A DNA stretch of 64,000 bases from Climacium dendroides. Its lineage: Eukaryota > Streptophyta > Bryopsida > Hypnales > Climaciaceae. The stretch is from NCBI GenBank assembly GCA_950106755.1, contig CATNNA010000004.1, forward strand, positions 434,001 through 498,000, given 5' to 3'. A program made the position numbers and the translations under genes. Shown in pieces: positions 1 through 11,318 of this stretch; positions within the stretch are counted from its first letter, which is position 1; every line of letters begins with the position of its first letter. The notes beneath the pieces were generated by a model. The model ran no database searches, had not been told where the DNA came from, and saw only the letters and a list, made by a program, of their open reading frames with translations.

Positions 1-16
1 TGTTACGTTTTTGGAC

Positions 17-29
17 AAGCTTGGACGTC
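17..29. other. Paired restriction palindromes diagnostic of class A (AAGCTT, GACGTC)
   Basis: AAGCTT at 17-22 and GACGTC at 24-29 lie almost back to back in the class A head. One substitution each (A to T, G to C) removes both in class B. Digestion with the two enzymes would therefore release HOR-length rather than monomer-length fragments from this array. Confidence 0.9.
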
Positions 30-92
30 AAAACCGATATAAGTTATTCGTTTGGATTCTATTAAATACAACATGATTTTTAGATTATTTGT

Positions 93-110
93 TTTGAAAT
101 CCATTTCAAA
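93..110. other. 18-bp dyad in the monomer core (8-bp arms around CC)
   Basis: TTTGAAAT (93-100) and ATTTCAAA (103-110) are perfect reverse complements separated by CC. The dyad recurs in all class A copies and in many class B copies, just after the variable segment. Three common variants damage it: TTATGAAATCC, TTTTAAAATCC and CCACTTC. A role in cruciform formation or protein binding is only inference. Confidence 0.85.
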
Positions 111-135
111 TGAAGAAGATAGTGTAGGAAAGCAA

Positions 136-142
136 TAGGGTT
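136..142 (+). other. Single telomere-like heptamer TAGGGTT in each monomer
   Basis: GCAATAGGGTTGTC in the conserved core contains TAGGGTT, a permutation of the TTTAGGG repeat used at many plant telomeres. It is present once per monomer and never in tandem with itself, so it is not an interstitial telomere. Some monomers read GCTTGTC instead of GGTTGTC (near 38821, 39811, 40009, 55670, 58051) and lose it. Chance is the simplest explanation. Confidence 0.4.
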
Positions 143-144
143 GT

Positions 145-156
145 CTTAAAATTAAG
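145..156. other. 12-bp dyad CTTAA-AA-TTAAG in the conserved core
   Basis: CTTAA (145-149) and TTAAG (152-156) are reverse complements around AA. It is kept in nearly every monomer. A few copies read TTAAAATTCAG (near 44183, 55087, 57467, 63020) and one reads TTAAAATTATG (near 53301); these break the right arm. Confidence 0.8.
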
Positions 157-1420
157 TTTTTCCATGAATCCTAATTATTTTGAACAATTGCAACTTGTGT
201 GTTACGTTTTTGGACAAGCTTGGACGTCAAAACCGATATAAGTTATTCGTTTGGATTCTATTAAATACAACATGATTTTTAGATTATTTGTTTTGAAATC
301 CATTTCAAATGAAGAAGATAGTGTAGGAAAGCAATAGGGTTGTCTTAAAATTAAGTTTTTCCATGAATCCTAATTATTTTGAACAATTGCAACTTGTGTG
401 TTACGTTTTTGGACATGCTTGGACGTCAAAACCGATATAATTTATTGGTTTGGGTTTTATTAAATACAGCATGCTTTTTAGAGTATTTGTTATGAAATCC
501 ATTTCAAATGAAGAAGATAGTGTAGGAAAGCAATAGGGTTGTCTTAAAATTAAGTTTTTCCATGAATCCTAATTATTTTGAACAATTGCAACTTGTGTGT
601 AACGTTTTTGGACAAACTTGGACGTCAAAACCGATATAAGTTATTCGTTTGGATTCTATTAAATACAACATGATTTTTAGATTATTTGTTTTGAAATCCA
701 TTTCAAATGAAGAAGATAGTGTAGGACAGCAATAGGGTTGTCTTAAAATTAAGTTTTTCCATGAATCCTAATTATTTTGAACAATTGCAACTTGTGTGTT
801 ACGTTTTTGGACATGCTTGCACGTCAAACCGATATAATTTATTGGTTTGGGTTTTTTTAAATACAGCATGCTTTTTAGAGTATTTGTTATGAAATCCATT
901 TCAAATGAAGAAGATAGTGTAGGAAAGCAATAGGGTTGTCTTAAAATTAAGTTTTTCCATGAATCCTAATTATTTTGAACAATTGCAACTTGTGTGTTAC
1001 GTTTTTGGACATGCTTGCATGTCAAACCGATATAATTTATTGGTTTGGGTTTTATTAAATACAGCATGCTTTTTAGAGTATTTGTTATGAAATCCATTTC
1101 AAATGAAGAAGATAGTGTAGGAAAGCAATAGGGTTGTCTTAAAATTAAGTTTTTCCATGAATCCTAATTATTTTGAACAATTGCAACTTGTGTGTTACGT
1201 TTTTGGACAAGCTCGGACGTCAAAACCGATATAAGTTATTCGTTTGGATTCTATTAAATACAACATGATTTTTAGATTATTTGTTTTGAAATCCATTTCA
1301 AATGAAGAAGATAGTGTAGGAAAGCAATAGGGTTGTCTTAAAATTAAGTTTTTCCATGAATCCTAATTATTTTGAACAATTGCAACTTGTGTGTTACGTT
1401 TTTGGACATGCTTGCACGTC

Positions 1421-1443
1421 AAACCGATATAATTTATTGGTTT
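1421..1443. other. Class B stem-loop, 9-bp arms with 5-nt loop
   Basis: AAACCGATA (1421-1429) pairs with TATTGGTTT (1435-1443) around the loop TAATT, with one G-T opposition. Class A reads TATTCGTTT on the right side and so loses the central pairs. The stem-loop is a class B character repeated about 198 bp apart wherever B monomers are adjacent. Whether it forms in vivo is unknown. Confidence 0.65.
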
Positions 1444-1460
1444 GGGTTTTATTAAATACA

Positions 1461-1466
1461 GCATGC
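1461..1466. other. GCATGC palindrome diagnostic of class B
   Basis: GCATGC occurs in the CAGCATGCTTTTT stretch of class B. Class A reads AACATGATTTTT here. Derived changes include GCATCC (18135, 20319, 24289), GTATGC (near 43704, 55203, 57584) and CATACT (near 8609). Confidence 0.85.
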
Positions 1467-4400
1467 TTTTTAGAGTATTTGTTTTGAAATCCATTTCAAA
1501 TGAAGAAGATAGTGTAGGAAAGCAATAGGGTTGTCTTAAAATTAAGTTTTTCCATGAATCCTAATTATTTTGAACAATTGCAACTTGTGTGTTACGTTTT
1601 TGGACATGCTTGCACGTCAAACCGATATAATTTATTGGTTTGGGTTTTATTAAATACAGCATGCTTTTTAGAGTATTTGTTATGAAATCCATTTCAAATG
1701 AAGAAGATCGTGTAGGAAAGCAATAGGGTTGTCTTAAAATTAAGTTTTTCCATGAATCCTAATTATTTTGAACAATTGCAACTTGTGTGTTACGTTTTTG
1801 GACATGCTTGCACGTCAAACCGATATAATTTATTGGTTTGGGTTTTATTAAATACAGCATGCTTTTTAGGGTATTTGTTTTGAAATCCACTTCAAATGAA
1901 GAAGCTAGTGTAGGAAAGCCATAGGGTTGTCTTAAAATTAAGTTTTTCCATGAATCCTAATTATTTTGAACAATTGCAACTTGTGTGTTACGTTTTTGGA
2001 CAAGCTTGGACGTCAAAACCGATATAAGTTATTCGTTTGGATTCTATTAAATACAACATGATTTTTAGATTATTTGTTTTGAAATCCATTTCAAATGAAG
2101 AAGATAGTGTAGGAAAGCAATAGGGTTGTCTTAAAATTAAGTTTTTCCATGAATCCTAATTATTTTGAACAATTGCAACTTGTGTGTTACGTTTTTGGAC
2201 AAGCTCGGACGTCAAAACCGATATAAGTTATTCGTTTGGATTCTATTAAATACAACATGATTTTTAGATTATTTGTTTTGAAATCCATTTCAAATGAAGA
2301 AGATAGTGTAGGAAAGCAATAGGGTTGTCTTAAAATTAAGTTTTTCCATGAATCCTAATTATTTTGAACAATTGCAACTTGTGTGTTACGTTTTTGGACA
2401 TGCTTGCACGTCAAACCGATATAATTTATTGGTTTTGGGTTTTATTAAATACAGCATGCTTTTTAGAGTATTTGTTTTGAAATCCATTTCAAATGAAGAA
2501 GATAGTGTAGGAAAGCAATAGGGTTGTCTTAAAATTAAGTTTTTCCATGAATCCTAATTATTTTGAACAATTGCAACTTGTGTGTTACGTTTTTGGACAT
2601 GCTTGCACGTCAAACCGATATAATTTATTGGTTTGGGTTTTATTAAATACAGCATGCTTTTTAGAGTATTTGTTATGAAATCCATTTCAAATGAAGAAGA
2701 TCGTGTAGGAAAGCAATAGGGTTGTCTTAAAATTAAGTTTTTCCATGAATCCTAATTATTTTGAACAATTGCAACTTGTGTGTTACGTTTTTGGACATGC
2801 TTGCACGTCAAACCGATATAATTTATTGGTTTGGGTTTTATTAAATACAGCATGCTTTTTAGGGTATTTGTTTTGAAATCCACTTCAAATGAAGAAGCTA
2901 GTGTAGGAAAGCCATAGGGTTGTCTTAAAATTAAGTTTTTCCATGAATCCTAATTATTTTGAACAATTGCAACTTGTGTGTTACGTTTTTGGACAAGCTT
3001 GGACGTCAAAACCGATATAAGTTATTCGTTTGGATTCTATTAAATACAACATGATTTTTAGATTATTTGTTTTGAAATCCATTTCAAATGAAGAAGATAG
3101 TGTAGGAAAGCAATAGGGTTGTCTTAAAATTAAGTTTTTCCATGAATCCTAATTATTTTGAACAATTGCAACTTGTGTGTTACGTTTTTGGACAAGCTCG
3201 GACGTCAAAACCGATATAAGTTATTCGTTTGGATTCTATTAAATACAACATGATTTTTAGATTATTTGTTTTGAAATCCATTTCAAATGAAGAAGATAGT
3301 GTAGGAAAGCAATAGGGTTGTCTTAAAATTAAGTTTTTCCATGAATCCTAATTATTTTGAACAATTGCAACTTGTGTGTTACGTTTTTGGACATGCTTGC
3401 ACGTCAAACCGATATAATTTATTGGTTTTGGGTTTTATTAAATACAGCATGCTTTTTAGAGTATTTGTTTTGAAATCCATTTCAAATGAAGAAGATAGTG
3501 TAGGAAAGCAATAGGGTTGTCTTAAAATTAAGTTTTTCCATGAATCCTAATTATTTTGAACAATTGCAACTTGTGTGTTACGTTTTTGGACATGCTTGCA
3601 CGTCAAACCGATATAATTTATTGGTTTGGGTTTTATTAAATACAGCATGCTTTTTAGAGTATTTGTTATGAAATCCATTTCAAATGAAGAAGATCGTGTA
3701 GGAAAGCAATAGGGTTGTCTTAAAATTAAGTTTTTCCATGAATCCTAATTATTTTGAACAATTGCAACTTGTGTGTTACGTTTTTGGACATGCTTGCACG
3801 TCAAACCGATATAATTTATTGGTTTGGGTTTTATTAAATACAGCATGCTTTTTAGGGTATTTGTTTTGAAATCCACTTCAAATGAAGAAGCTAGTGTAGG
3901 AAAGCCATAGGGTTGTCTTAAAATTAAGTTTTTCCATGAATCCTAATTATTTTGAACAATTGCAACTTGTGTGTTACGTTTTTGGACAAGCTTGGACGTC
4001 AAAACCGATATAAGTTATTCGTTTGGATTCTATTAAATACAACATGATTTTTAGATTATTTGTTTTGAAATCCATTTCAAATGAAGAAGATAGTGTAGGA
4101 AAGCAATAGGGTTGTCTTAAAATTAAGTTTTTCCATGAATCCTAATTATTTTGAACAATTGCAACTTGTGTGTTACGTTTTTGGATAAGCTTGGACGTCA
4201 AAACCGATATAAGTTATTCGTTTGGATTCTATTAAATACAACATGATTTTTAGATTATTTGTTTTGAAATCCATTTCAAATGAAGAAGATAGTGTAGGAA
4301 AGCAATAGGGTTGTCTTAAAATTAAGTTTTTCCATGAATCCTAATTATTTTGAACAATTGCAACTTGTGTGTTACGTTTTTGGACAAGCTTGGACGTCAA

Positions 4401-5362
4401 AACCGATATAAGTTATTCGTTTGGATTCTATTAAATACAACATGATTTTTAGATTATTTGTTTTGAAATCCATTTCAAATGAAGAAGATAGTGTAGGAAA
4501 GCAATAGGGTTGTCTTAAAATTAAGTTTTTCCATGAATCCTAATTATTTTGAACAATTGCAACTTGTGTGTTACGTTTTTGGACATGCTTGCACGTCAAA
4601 CCGATATAATTTATTGGTTTTGGGTTTTATTAAATACAGCATGCTTTTTAGAGTATTTGTTTTGAAATCCATTTCAAATGAAGAAGATAGTGTAGGAAAG
4701 CAATAGGGTTGTCTTAAAATTAAGTTTTTCCATGAATCCTAATTATTTTGAACAATTGCAACTTGTGTGTTACGTTTTTGGACATGCTTGCACGTCAAAC
4801 CGATATAATTTATTGGTTTGGGTTTTATTAAATACAGCATGCTTTTTAGAGTATTTGTTATGAAATCCATTTCAAATGAAGAAGATCGTGTAGGAAAGCA
4901 ATAGGGTTGTCTTAAAATTAAGTTTTTCCATGAATCCTAATTATTTTGAACAATTGCAACTTGTGTGTTACGTTTTTGGACATGCTTGCACGTCAAACCG
5001 ATATAATTTATTGGTTTGGGTTTTATTAAATACAGCATGCTTTTTAGGGTATTTGTTTTGAAATCCACTTCAAATGAAGAAGCTAGTGTAGGAAAGCCAT
5101 AGGGTTGTCTTAAAATTAAGTTTTTCCATGAATCCTAATTATTTTGAACAATTGCAACTTGTGTGTTACGTTTTTGGACAAGCTTGGACGTCAAAACCGA
5201 TATAAGTTATTCGTTTGGATTCTATTAAATACAACATGATTTTTAGATTATTTGTTTTGAAATCCATTTCAAATGAAGAAGATAGTGTAGGAAAGCAATA
5301 GGGTTGTCTTAAAATTAAGTTTTTCCATGAATCCTAATTATTTTGAACAATTGCAACTTGTC

Positions 5363-7547
5363 TGTTACGTTTTTGGATAAGCTTGGACGTCAAAACCGAT
5401 ATAAGTTATTCGTTTGGATTCTATTAAATACAACATGATTTTTAGATTATTTGTTTTGAAATCCATTTCAAATGAAGAAGATAGTGTAGGACAGCAATAG
5501 GGTTGTCTTAAAATTAAGTTTTTCCATGAATCCTAATTATTTTGAACAATTGCAACTTGTGTGTTACGTTTTTGGACATGCTTGGACGTCAAAACCGATA
5601 TAATTTATTGGTTTGGGTTTTATTAAATACAGCATGCTTTTTAGAGTATTTGTTATGAAATCCATTTCAAATGAAGAAGCTAGTGTAGGAAAGCAATAGG
5701 GTTGTCTTAAAATTAAGTTTTTCCATGAATCCTAATTATTTTGAACAATTGCAACTTGTGTGTTACGTTTTTGGACATGCTTGCACGTCAAACCGATATA
5801 ATTTATTGGTTTGGGTTTTTTTAAATACAGCATGCTTTTTAGAGTATTTGTTATGAAATCCATTTCAAATGAAGAAGATAGTGTAGGAAAGCAATAGGGT
5901 TGTCTTAAAATTAAGTTTTTCCATGAATCCTAATTATTTTGAACAATTGCAACTTGTGTGTTACGTTTTTGGACATGCTTGCATGTCAAACCGATATAAT
6001 TTATTGGTTTGGGTTTTATTAAATACAGCATGCTTTTTAGAGTATTTGTTATGAAATCCATTTCAAATGAAGAAGATAGTGTAGGAAAGCAATAGGGTTG
6101 TCTTAAAATTAAGTTTTTCCATGAATCCTAATTATTTTGAACAATTGCAACTTGTGTGTTACGTTTTTGGACAAGCTTGGACGTCAAAACCGATATAAGT
6201 TATTCGTTTGGATTCTATTAAATACAACATGATTTTTAGATTATTTGTTTTGAAATCCATTTCAAATGAAGAAGATAGTGTAGGAAAGCAATAGGGTTGT
6301 CTTAAAATTAAGTTTTTCCATGAATCCTAATTATTTTGAACAATTGCAACTTGTGTGTTACGTTTTTGGACATGCTTGCATGTCAAACTGATATAATTTA
6401 TTGGTTTGGGTTTTATTAAATACAGCATGCTTTTTAGAGTATTTGTTATGAAATCCATTTCAAATGAAGAAGATAGTGTAGGAAAGCAATAGGGTTGTCT
6501 TAAAATTAAGTTTTTCCATGAATCCTAATTATTTTGAACAATTGCAACTTGTGTGTTACGTTTTTGGACAAGCTTGGACGTCAAAACCGATATAAGTTAT
6601 TCGTTTGGATTCTATTAAATACAACATGATTTTTAGATTATTTGTTTTGAAATCCATTTCAAATGAAGAAGATAGTGTAGGAAAGCAATAGGGTTGTCTT
6701 AAAATTAAGTTTTTCCATGAATCCTAATTATTTTGAACAATTGCAACTTGTGTGTTACGTTTTTGGACATGCTTGCACGTCAAACCGATATAATTTATTG
6801 GTTTTGGGTTTTATTAAATACAGCATGCTTTTTCGAGTATTTGTTTTGAAATCCATTTCAAATGAAGAAGATAGTGTAGGAAAGCAATAGGGTTGTCTTA
6901 AAATTAAGTTTTTCCATGAATCCTAATTATTTTGAACAATTGCAACTTGTGTGTTACGTTTTTGGACATGCTTGCACGTCAAACCGATATAATTTATTGG
7001 TTTGGGTTTTATTAAATACAGCATGCTTTTTAGAGTATTTGTTATGAAATCCATTTCAAATGAAGAAGATCGAGTAGGAAAGCAATAGGGTTGTCTTAAA
7101 ATTAAGTTTTTCCATGAATCCTAATTATTTTGAACAATTGCAACTTGTGTGTTACGTTTTTGGACATGCTTGCACGTCAAAACCGATATAAGTTATTGGT
7201 TTGGGTTTTATTAAATACAGCATGCTTTTTAGGGTATTTGTTTTGAAATCCACTTCAAATGAAGAAGCTAGTGTAGGAAAGCCATAGGGTTGTCTTAAAA
7301 TTAAGTTTTTCCATGAATCCTAATTATTTTGAACAATTGCAACTTGTGTGTTACGTTTTTGGACAAGCTTGGACGTCAAAACCGATATAAGTTATTCGTT
7401 TGGATTCTATTAAATACAACATGATTTTTAGATTATTTGTTTTGAAATCCATTTCAAATGAAGAAGATAGTGTAGGAAAGCAATAGGGTTGTCTTAAAAT
7501 TAAGTTTTTCCATGAATCCTAATTATTTTGAACAATTGCAACTTGTG
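5363..7547 (+). repeat. HOR block X1, 11 monomers, 2185 bp
   Basis: It opens with an A monomer carrying GGATAAGCTTGG and GGACAGC. There follow an A/B mosaic with GGACGTCAAAACC, B with GTTTTTTTAAATAC, B with GCATGTC, A, B with GTCAAACTG, A, B with TTGGTTTTGGG and TTTTTCGAG, B with GATCGAGTAGG, an A/B mosaic with CCACTTC, and A. Compared with X2 it has an extra pair (GTCAAACTG B plus A). Confidence 0.88.
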
Positions 7548-9530
7548 TGTTACGTTTTTGGATAAGCTTGGACGTCAAAACCGATATAAGTTATTCGTTT
7601 GGATTCTATTAAATACAACATGATTTTTAGATTATTTGTTTTGAAATCCATTTCAAATGAAGAAGATAGTGTAGGACAGCAATAGGGTTGTCTTAAAATT
7701 AAGTTTTTCCATGAATCCTAATTATTTTGAACAATTGCAACTTGTGTGTTACGTTTTTGGACATGCTTGGACGTCAAAACCGATATAATTTATTGGTTTG
7801 GGTTTTATTAAATACAGCATGCTTTTTCGAGTATTTGTTATGAAATCCATTTCAAATGAAGAAGATAGTGTAGGAAAGCAATAGGGTTGTCTTAAAATTA
7901 AGTTTTTCCATGAATCCTAATTATTTTGAACAATTGCAACTTGTGTGTTACGTTTTTGGACATGCTTGCACGTCAAACCGATATAATTTATTGGTTTGGG
8001 TTTTATTAAATACAGCATGCTTTTTAGAGTATTTGTTATGAAATCCATTTCAAATGAAGAAGATAGTGTAGGAAAGCAATAGGGTTGTCTTAAAATTAAG
8101 TTTTTCCATGAATCCTAATTATTTTGAACAATTGCAACTTGTGTGTTACGTTTTTGGACATGCTTGCTCGTCAAACCGATATAATTTATTGGTTTCGTTT
8201 TATTAAATACAGCATGCTTTTTAGATTATTTGTTATGAAATCCATTTCAAATGAAGAAGATAGTGTAGGAAAGCAATAGGGTTGTCTTAAAATTAAGTTT
8301 TTCCATGAATCCTAATTATTTTGAACAATTGCAACTTGTGTGTTACGTTTTTGGACAAGCTTGGACGTCAAAACCGATATAAGTTATTCGTTTGGATTCT
8401 ATTAAATACAACATGATTTTTAGATTATTTGTTTTGAAATCCATTTCAAATGAAGAAGATAGTGTAGGAAAGCAATAGGGTTGTCTTAAAATTAAGTTTT
8501 TCCATGAATCCTAATTATTTTGAACAATTGCAACTTGTGTGTTACGTTTTTGGACATGCTTGCATGTCAAACTGATATAATTTATTGGTTTGGGTTTTAT
8601 TAAATACAGCATACTTTTTAGAGTATTTGTTATGAAATCCATTTCAAATGAAGAAGATAGTGTAGGAAAGCAATAGGGTTGTCTTAAAATTAAGTTTTTC
8701 CATGAATCCTAATTATTTTGAACAATTGCAACTTGTGTGTTACGTTTTTGGACATGCTTGCACGTCAAACCGATATAATTTATTGGTTTGGGTTTTATTA
8801 AATACAGCATGCTTTTTAGAGTATTTGTTATGAAATCCATTTCAAATGAAGAAGATCGTGTAGGAAAGCAATAGGGTTGTCTTAAAATTAAGTTTTTCCA
8901 TGAATCCTAATTATTTTGAACAATTGCAACTTGTGTGTTACGTTTTTGGACATGCTTGCACGTCAAACCGATATAATTTATTGGTTTGGGTTTTATTAAA
9001 TACAGCATGCTTTTTAGAGTATTTGTTATGAAATCCATTTCAAATGAAGAAGATCGTGTAGGAAAGCAATAGGGTTGTCTTAAAATTAAGTTTTTCCATG
9101 AATCCTAATTATTTTGAACAATTGCAACTTGTGTGTTACGTTTTTGGACATGCTTGCACGTCAAACCGATATAATTTATTGGTTTGGGTTTTATTAAATA
9201 CAGCATGCTTTTTAGGGTATTTGTTTTGAAATCCACTTCAAATGAAGAAGCTAGTGTAGGAAAGCCATAGGGTTGTCTTAAAATTAAGTTTTTCCATGAA
9301 TCCTAATTATTTTGAACAATTGCAACTTGTGTGTTACGTTTTTGGACCTGCTTGCACGTCAAAACCGATATAAGTTATTCGTTTGGATTCTATTAAATAC
9401 AACATGATTTTTAGATTATTTGTTTTGAAATCCATTTCAAATGAAGAAGATAGTGTAGGAAAGCAATAGGGTTGTCTTAAAATTAAGTTTTTCCATGAAT
9501 CCTAATTATTTTGAACAATTGCAACTTGTG
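7548..9530 (+). repeat. HOR block Y1, 10 monomers, 1983 bp
   Basis: It starts with GGATAAGCTTGG A, then a mosaic with TTTTTCGAG, B, B with TGCTTGCTCG and GGTTTCGTTTT, A, B with GTCAAACTG and CATACTTTTT, two B with GATCGTG, B with CCACTTC, and an A with GGACCTGCTTGCACG. The same order recurs in Y2 with two whole-monomer changes. Confidence 0.88.
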
Positions 9531-11318
9531 TGTTACGTTTTTGGATAAGCTTGGACGTCAAAACCGATATAAGTTATTCGTTTGGATTCTATTAAATACA
9601 ACATGATTTTTAGATTATTTGTTTTGAAATCCATTTCAAATGAAGAAGATAGTGTAGGACAGCAATAGGGTTGTCTTAAAATTAAGTTTTTCCATGAATC
9701 CTAATTATTTTGAACAATTGCAACTTGTGTGTTACGTTTTTGGACATGCTTGGACGTCAAAACCGATATAATTTATTGGTTTGGGTTTTATTAAATACAG
9801 CATGCTTTTTAGAGTATTTGTTATGAAATCCATTTCAAATGAAGAAGATAGTGTAGGAAAGCAATAGGGTTGTCTTAAAATTAAGTTTTTCCATGAATCC
9901 TAATTATTTTGAACAATTGCAACTTGTGTGTTACGTTTTTGGACATGCTTGCACGTCAAACCGATATAATTTATTGGTTTGGGTTTTTTTAAATACAGCA
10001 TGCTTTTTAGAGTATTTGTTATGAAATCCATTTCAAATGAAGAAGATAGTGTAGGAAAGCAATAGGGTTGTCTTAAAATTAAGTTTTTCCATGAATCCTA
10101 ATTATTTTGAACAATTGCAACTTGTGTGTTACGTTTTTGGACATGCTTGCATGTCAAACCGATATAATTTATTGGTTTGGGTTTTATTAAATACAGCATG
10201 CTCTTTAGAGTATTTGTTATGAAATCCATTTCAAATGAAGAAGATAGTGTAGGAAAGCAATAGGGTTGTCTTAAAATTAAGTTTTTCCATGAATCCTAAT
10301 TATTTTGAACAATTGCAACTTGTGTGTTACGTTTTTGGACAAGCTTGGACGTCAAAACCGATATAAGTTATTCGTTTGGATTCTATTAAATACAACATGA
10401 TTTTTAGATTATTTGTTTTGAAATCCATTTCAAATGAAGAAGATAGTGTAGGAAAGCAATAGGGTTGTCTTAAAATTAAGTTTTTCCATGAATCCTAATT
10501 ATTTTGAACAATTGCAACTTGTGTGTTACGTTTTTGGACATGCTTGCACGTCAAACCGATATAATTTATTGGTTTTGGGTTTTATTAAATACAGCATGCT
10601 TTTTCGAGTATTTGTTTTGAAATCCATTTCAAATGAAGAAGATAGTGTAGGAAAGCAATAGGGTTGTCTTAAAATTAAGTTTTTCCATGAATCCTAATTA
10701 TTTTGAACAATTGCAACTTGTGTGTTACGTTTTTGGACATGCTTGCACGTCAAACCGATATAATTTATTGGTTTGGGTTTTATTAAATACAGCATGCTTT
10801 TTAGAGTATTTGTTATGAAATCCATTTCAAATGAAGAAGATAGAGTAGGAAAGCAATAGGGTTGTCTTAAAATTAAGTTTTTCCATGAATCCTAATTATT
10901 TTGAACAATTGCAACTTGTGTGTTACGTTTTTGGACATGCTTGCACGTCAAAACCGATATAAGTTATTGGTTTGGGTTTTATTAAATACAGCATGCTTTT
11001 TAGGGTATTTGTTTTGAAATCCACTTCAAATGAAGAAGCTAGTGTAGGAAAGCCATAGGGTTGTCTTAAAATTAAGTTTTTCCATGAATCCTAATTATTT
11101 TGAACAATTGCAACTTGTGTGTTACGTTTTTGGACAAGCTTGGACGTCAAAACCGATATAAGTTATTCGTTTGGATTCTATTAAATACAACATGATTTTT
11201 AGATTATTTGTTTTGAAATCCATTTCAAATGAAGAAGATAGTGTAGGAAAGCAATAGGGTTGTCTTAAAATTAAGTTTTTCCATGAATCCTAATTATTTT
11301 GAACAATTGCAACTTGTG
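9531..11318 (+). repeat. HOR block X2, 9 monomers, 1788 bp
   Basis: It has the same marker order as X1 but lacks the GTCAAACTG B plus A pair, which makes it two monomers shorter. The B with GCATGTC carries CATGCTCTTTAG here and in X3, which ties X2 and X3 together. Confidence 0.88.

Larger units (their letters stand above)
1..199 (+). repeat. Class A satellite monomer (exemplar, 199 bp)
   Basis: This is a reference copy of class A. Against class B, its diagnostic states are A at unit position 18, G at 24, a run of four A in GTCAAAACC (three in B), G at 43, C at 49, A at 56, C at 59, A at 71, A at 76 and T at 85. It contains AAGCTT (17-22) and GACGTC (24-29), both lost in class B. Near-identical copies start at 200, 1986 and 5164. 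Full class A monomers dominate the left part. Towards the right, most A-like copies carry a B-type head (ACATGCTTGCACGTC). Confidence 0.95.
1..1192 (+). repeat. Irregular A/B monomer block at the left edge (6 monomers)
   Basis: Monomers start at 1 (A), 200 (A), 399 (A head, B body), 598 (A with TGTAACG and AAACTTGG), 797 (B with GTTTTTTTAAATAC) and 995 (B with GCATGTC). The last four resemble the first four monomers of the X blocks further right. This block is therefore probably a diverged X-like fragment cut by the window edge. Confidence 0.85.
1392..1589 (+). repeat. Class B satellite monomer (exemplar, 198 bp)
   Basis: This is a reference copy of class B. Its diagnostic segment reads ACATGCTTGCACGTC, then AAACC with three A, then AATTTATTGG, GGGTTTTATT, CAGCATGC and AGAGTATTTG. 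The single-base loss in the A run accounts for 198 rather than 199 bp. Sub-variants include TTATGAAATCC versus TTTTGAAATCC, GAAGATCGTG, GAAGCTAG with CCACTTC, TTTTTCGAG, and GCTGTTTAG. These sub-variants mark positions within higher-order repeats. Class B is the majority class in the window. Confidence 0.95.
1193..5362 (+). repeat. 5-mer higher-order repeat, four copies (992, 993, 993, 1192 bp)
   Basis: Copies start at 1193, 2185, 3178 and 4171. Each has the order A (AAGCTCGG in the first three), B, B with GAAGATCGTG, B with GGGTATTTG/CCACTTC/GAAGCTAG/GCCATAG, then A. The first copy lacks a T present in the next ones (TTGGTTTTGGG), giving 992 instead of 993 bp. By eye the 2185 and 3178 copies look identical. 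The fourth copy starts with a GGATAAGCTTGG monomer and holds one extra A monomer, giving 1192 bp. Near-identity implies recent amplification. Confidence 0.92.

Noticed and set aside
30..50. TATA-like promoter in CCGATATAAGTTATT / CCGATATAATTTATT
   Set aside because: The AT-rich string recurs in every monomer with no downstream coding or RNA gene. Base composition alone explains it.
136..142. Interstitial telomeric repeat
   Set aside because: Only one TAGGGTT heptamer occurs per monomer and never in tandem, so no telomere remnant is supported.
1193..5362. Assembly collapse or duplication artefact as the source of the identical 993-bp copies
   Set aside because: It cannot be excluded from sequence alone. 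However, copies 1 and 4 differ by an indel and by a whole monomer, and similar modular patterns recur across the window, so real amplification is the simpler reading.
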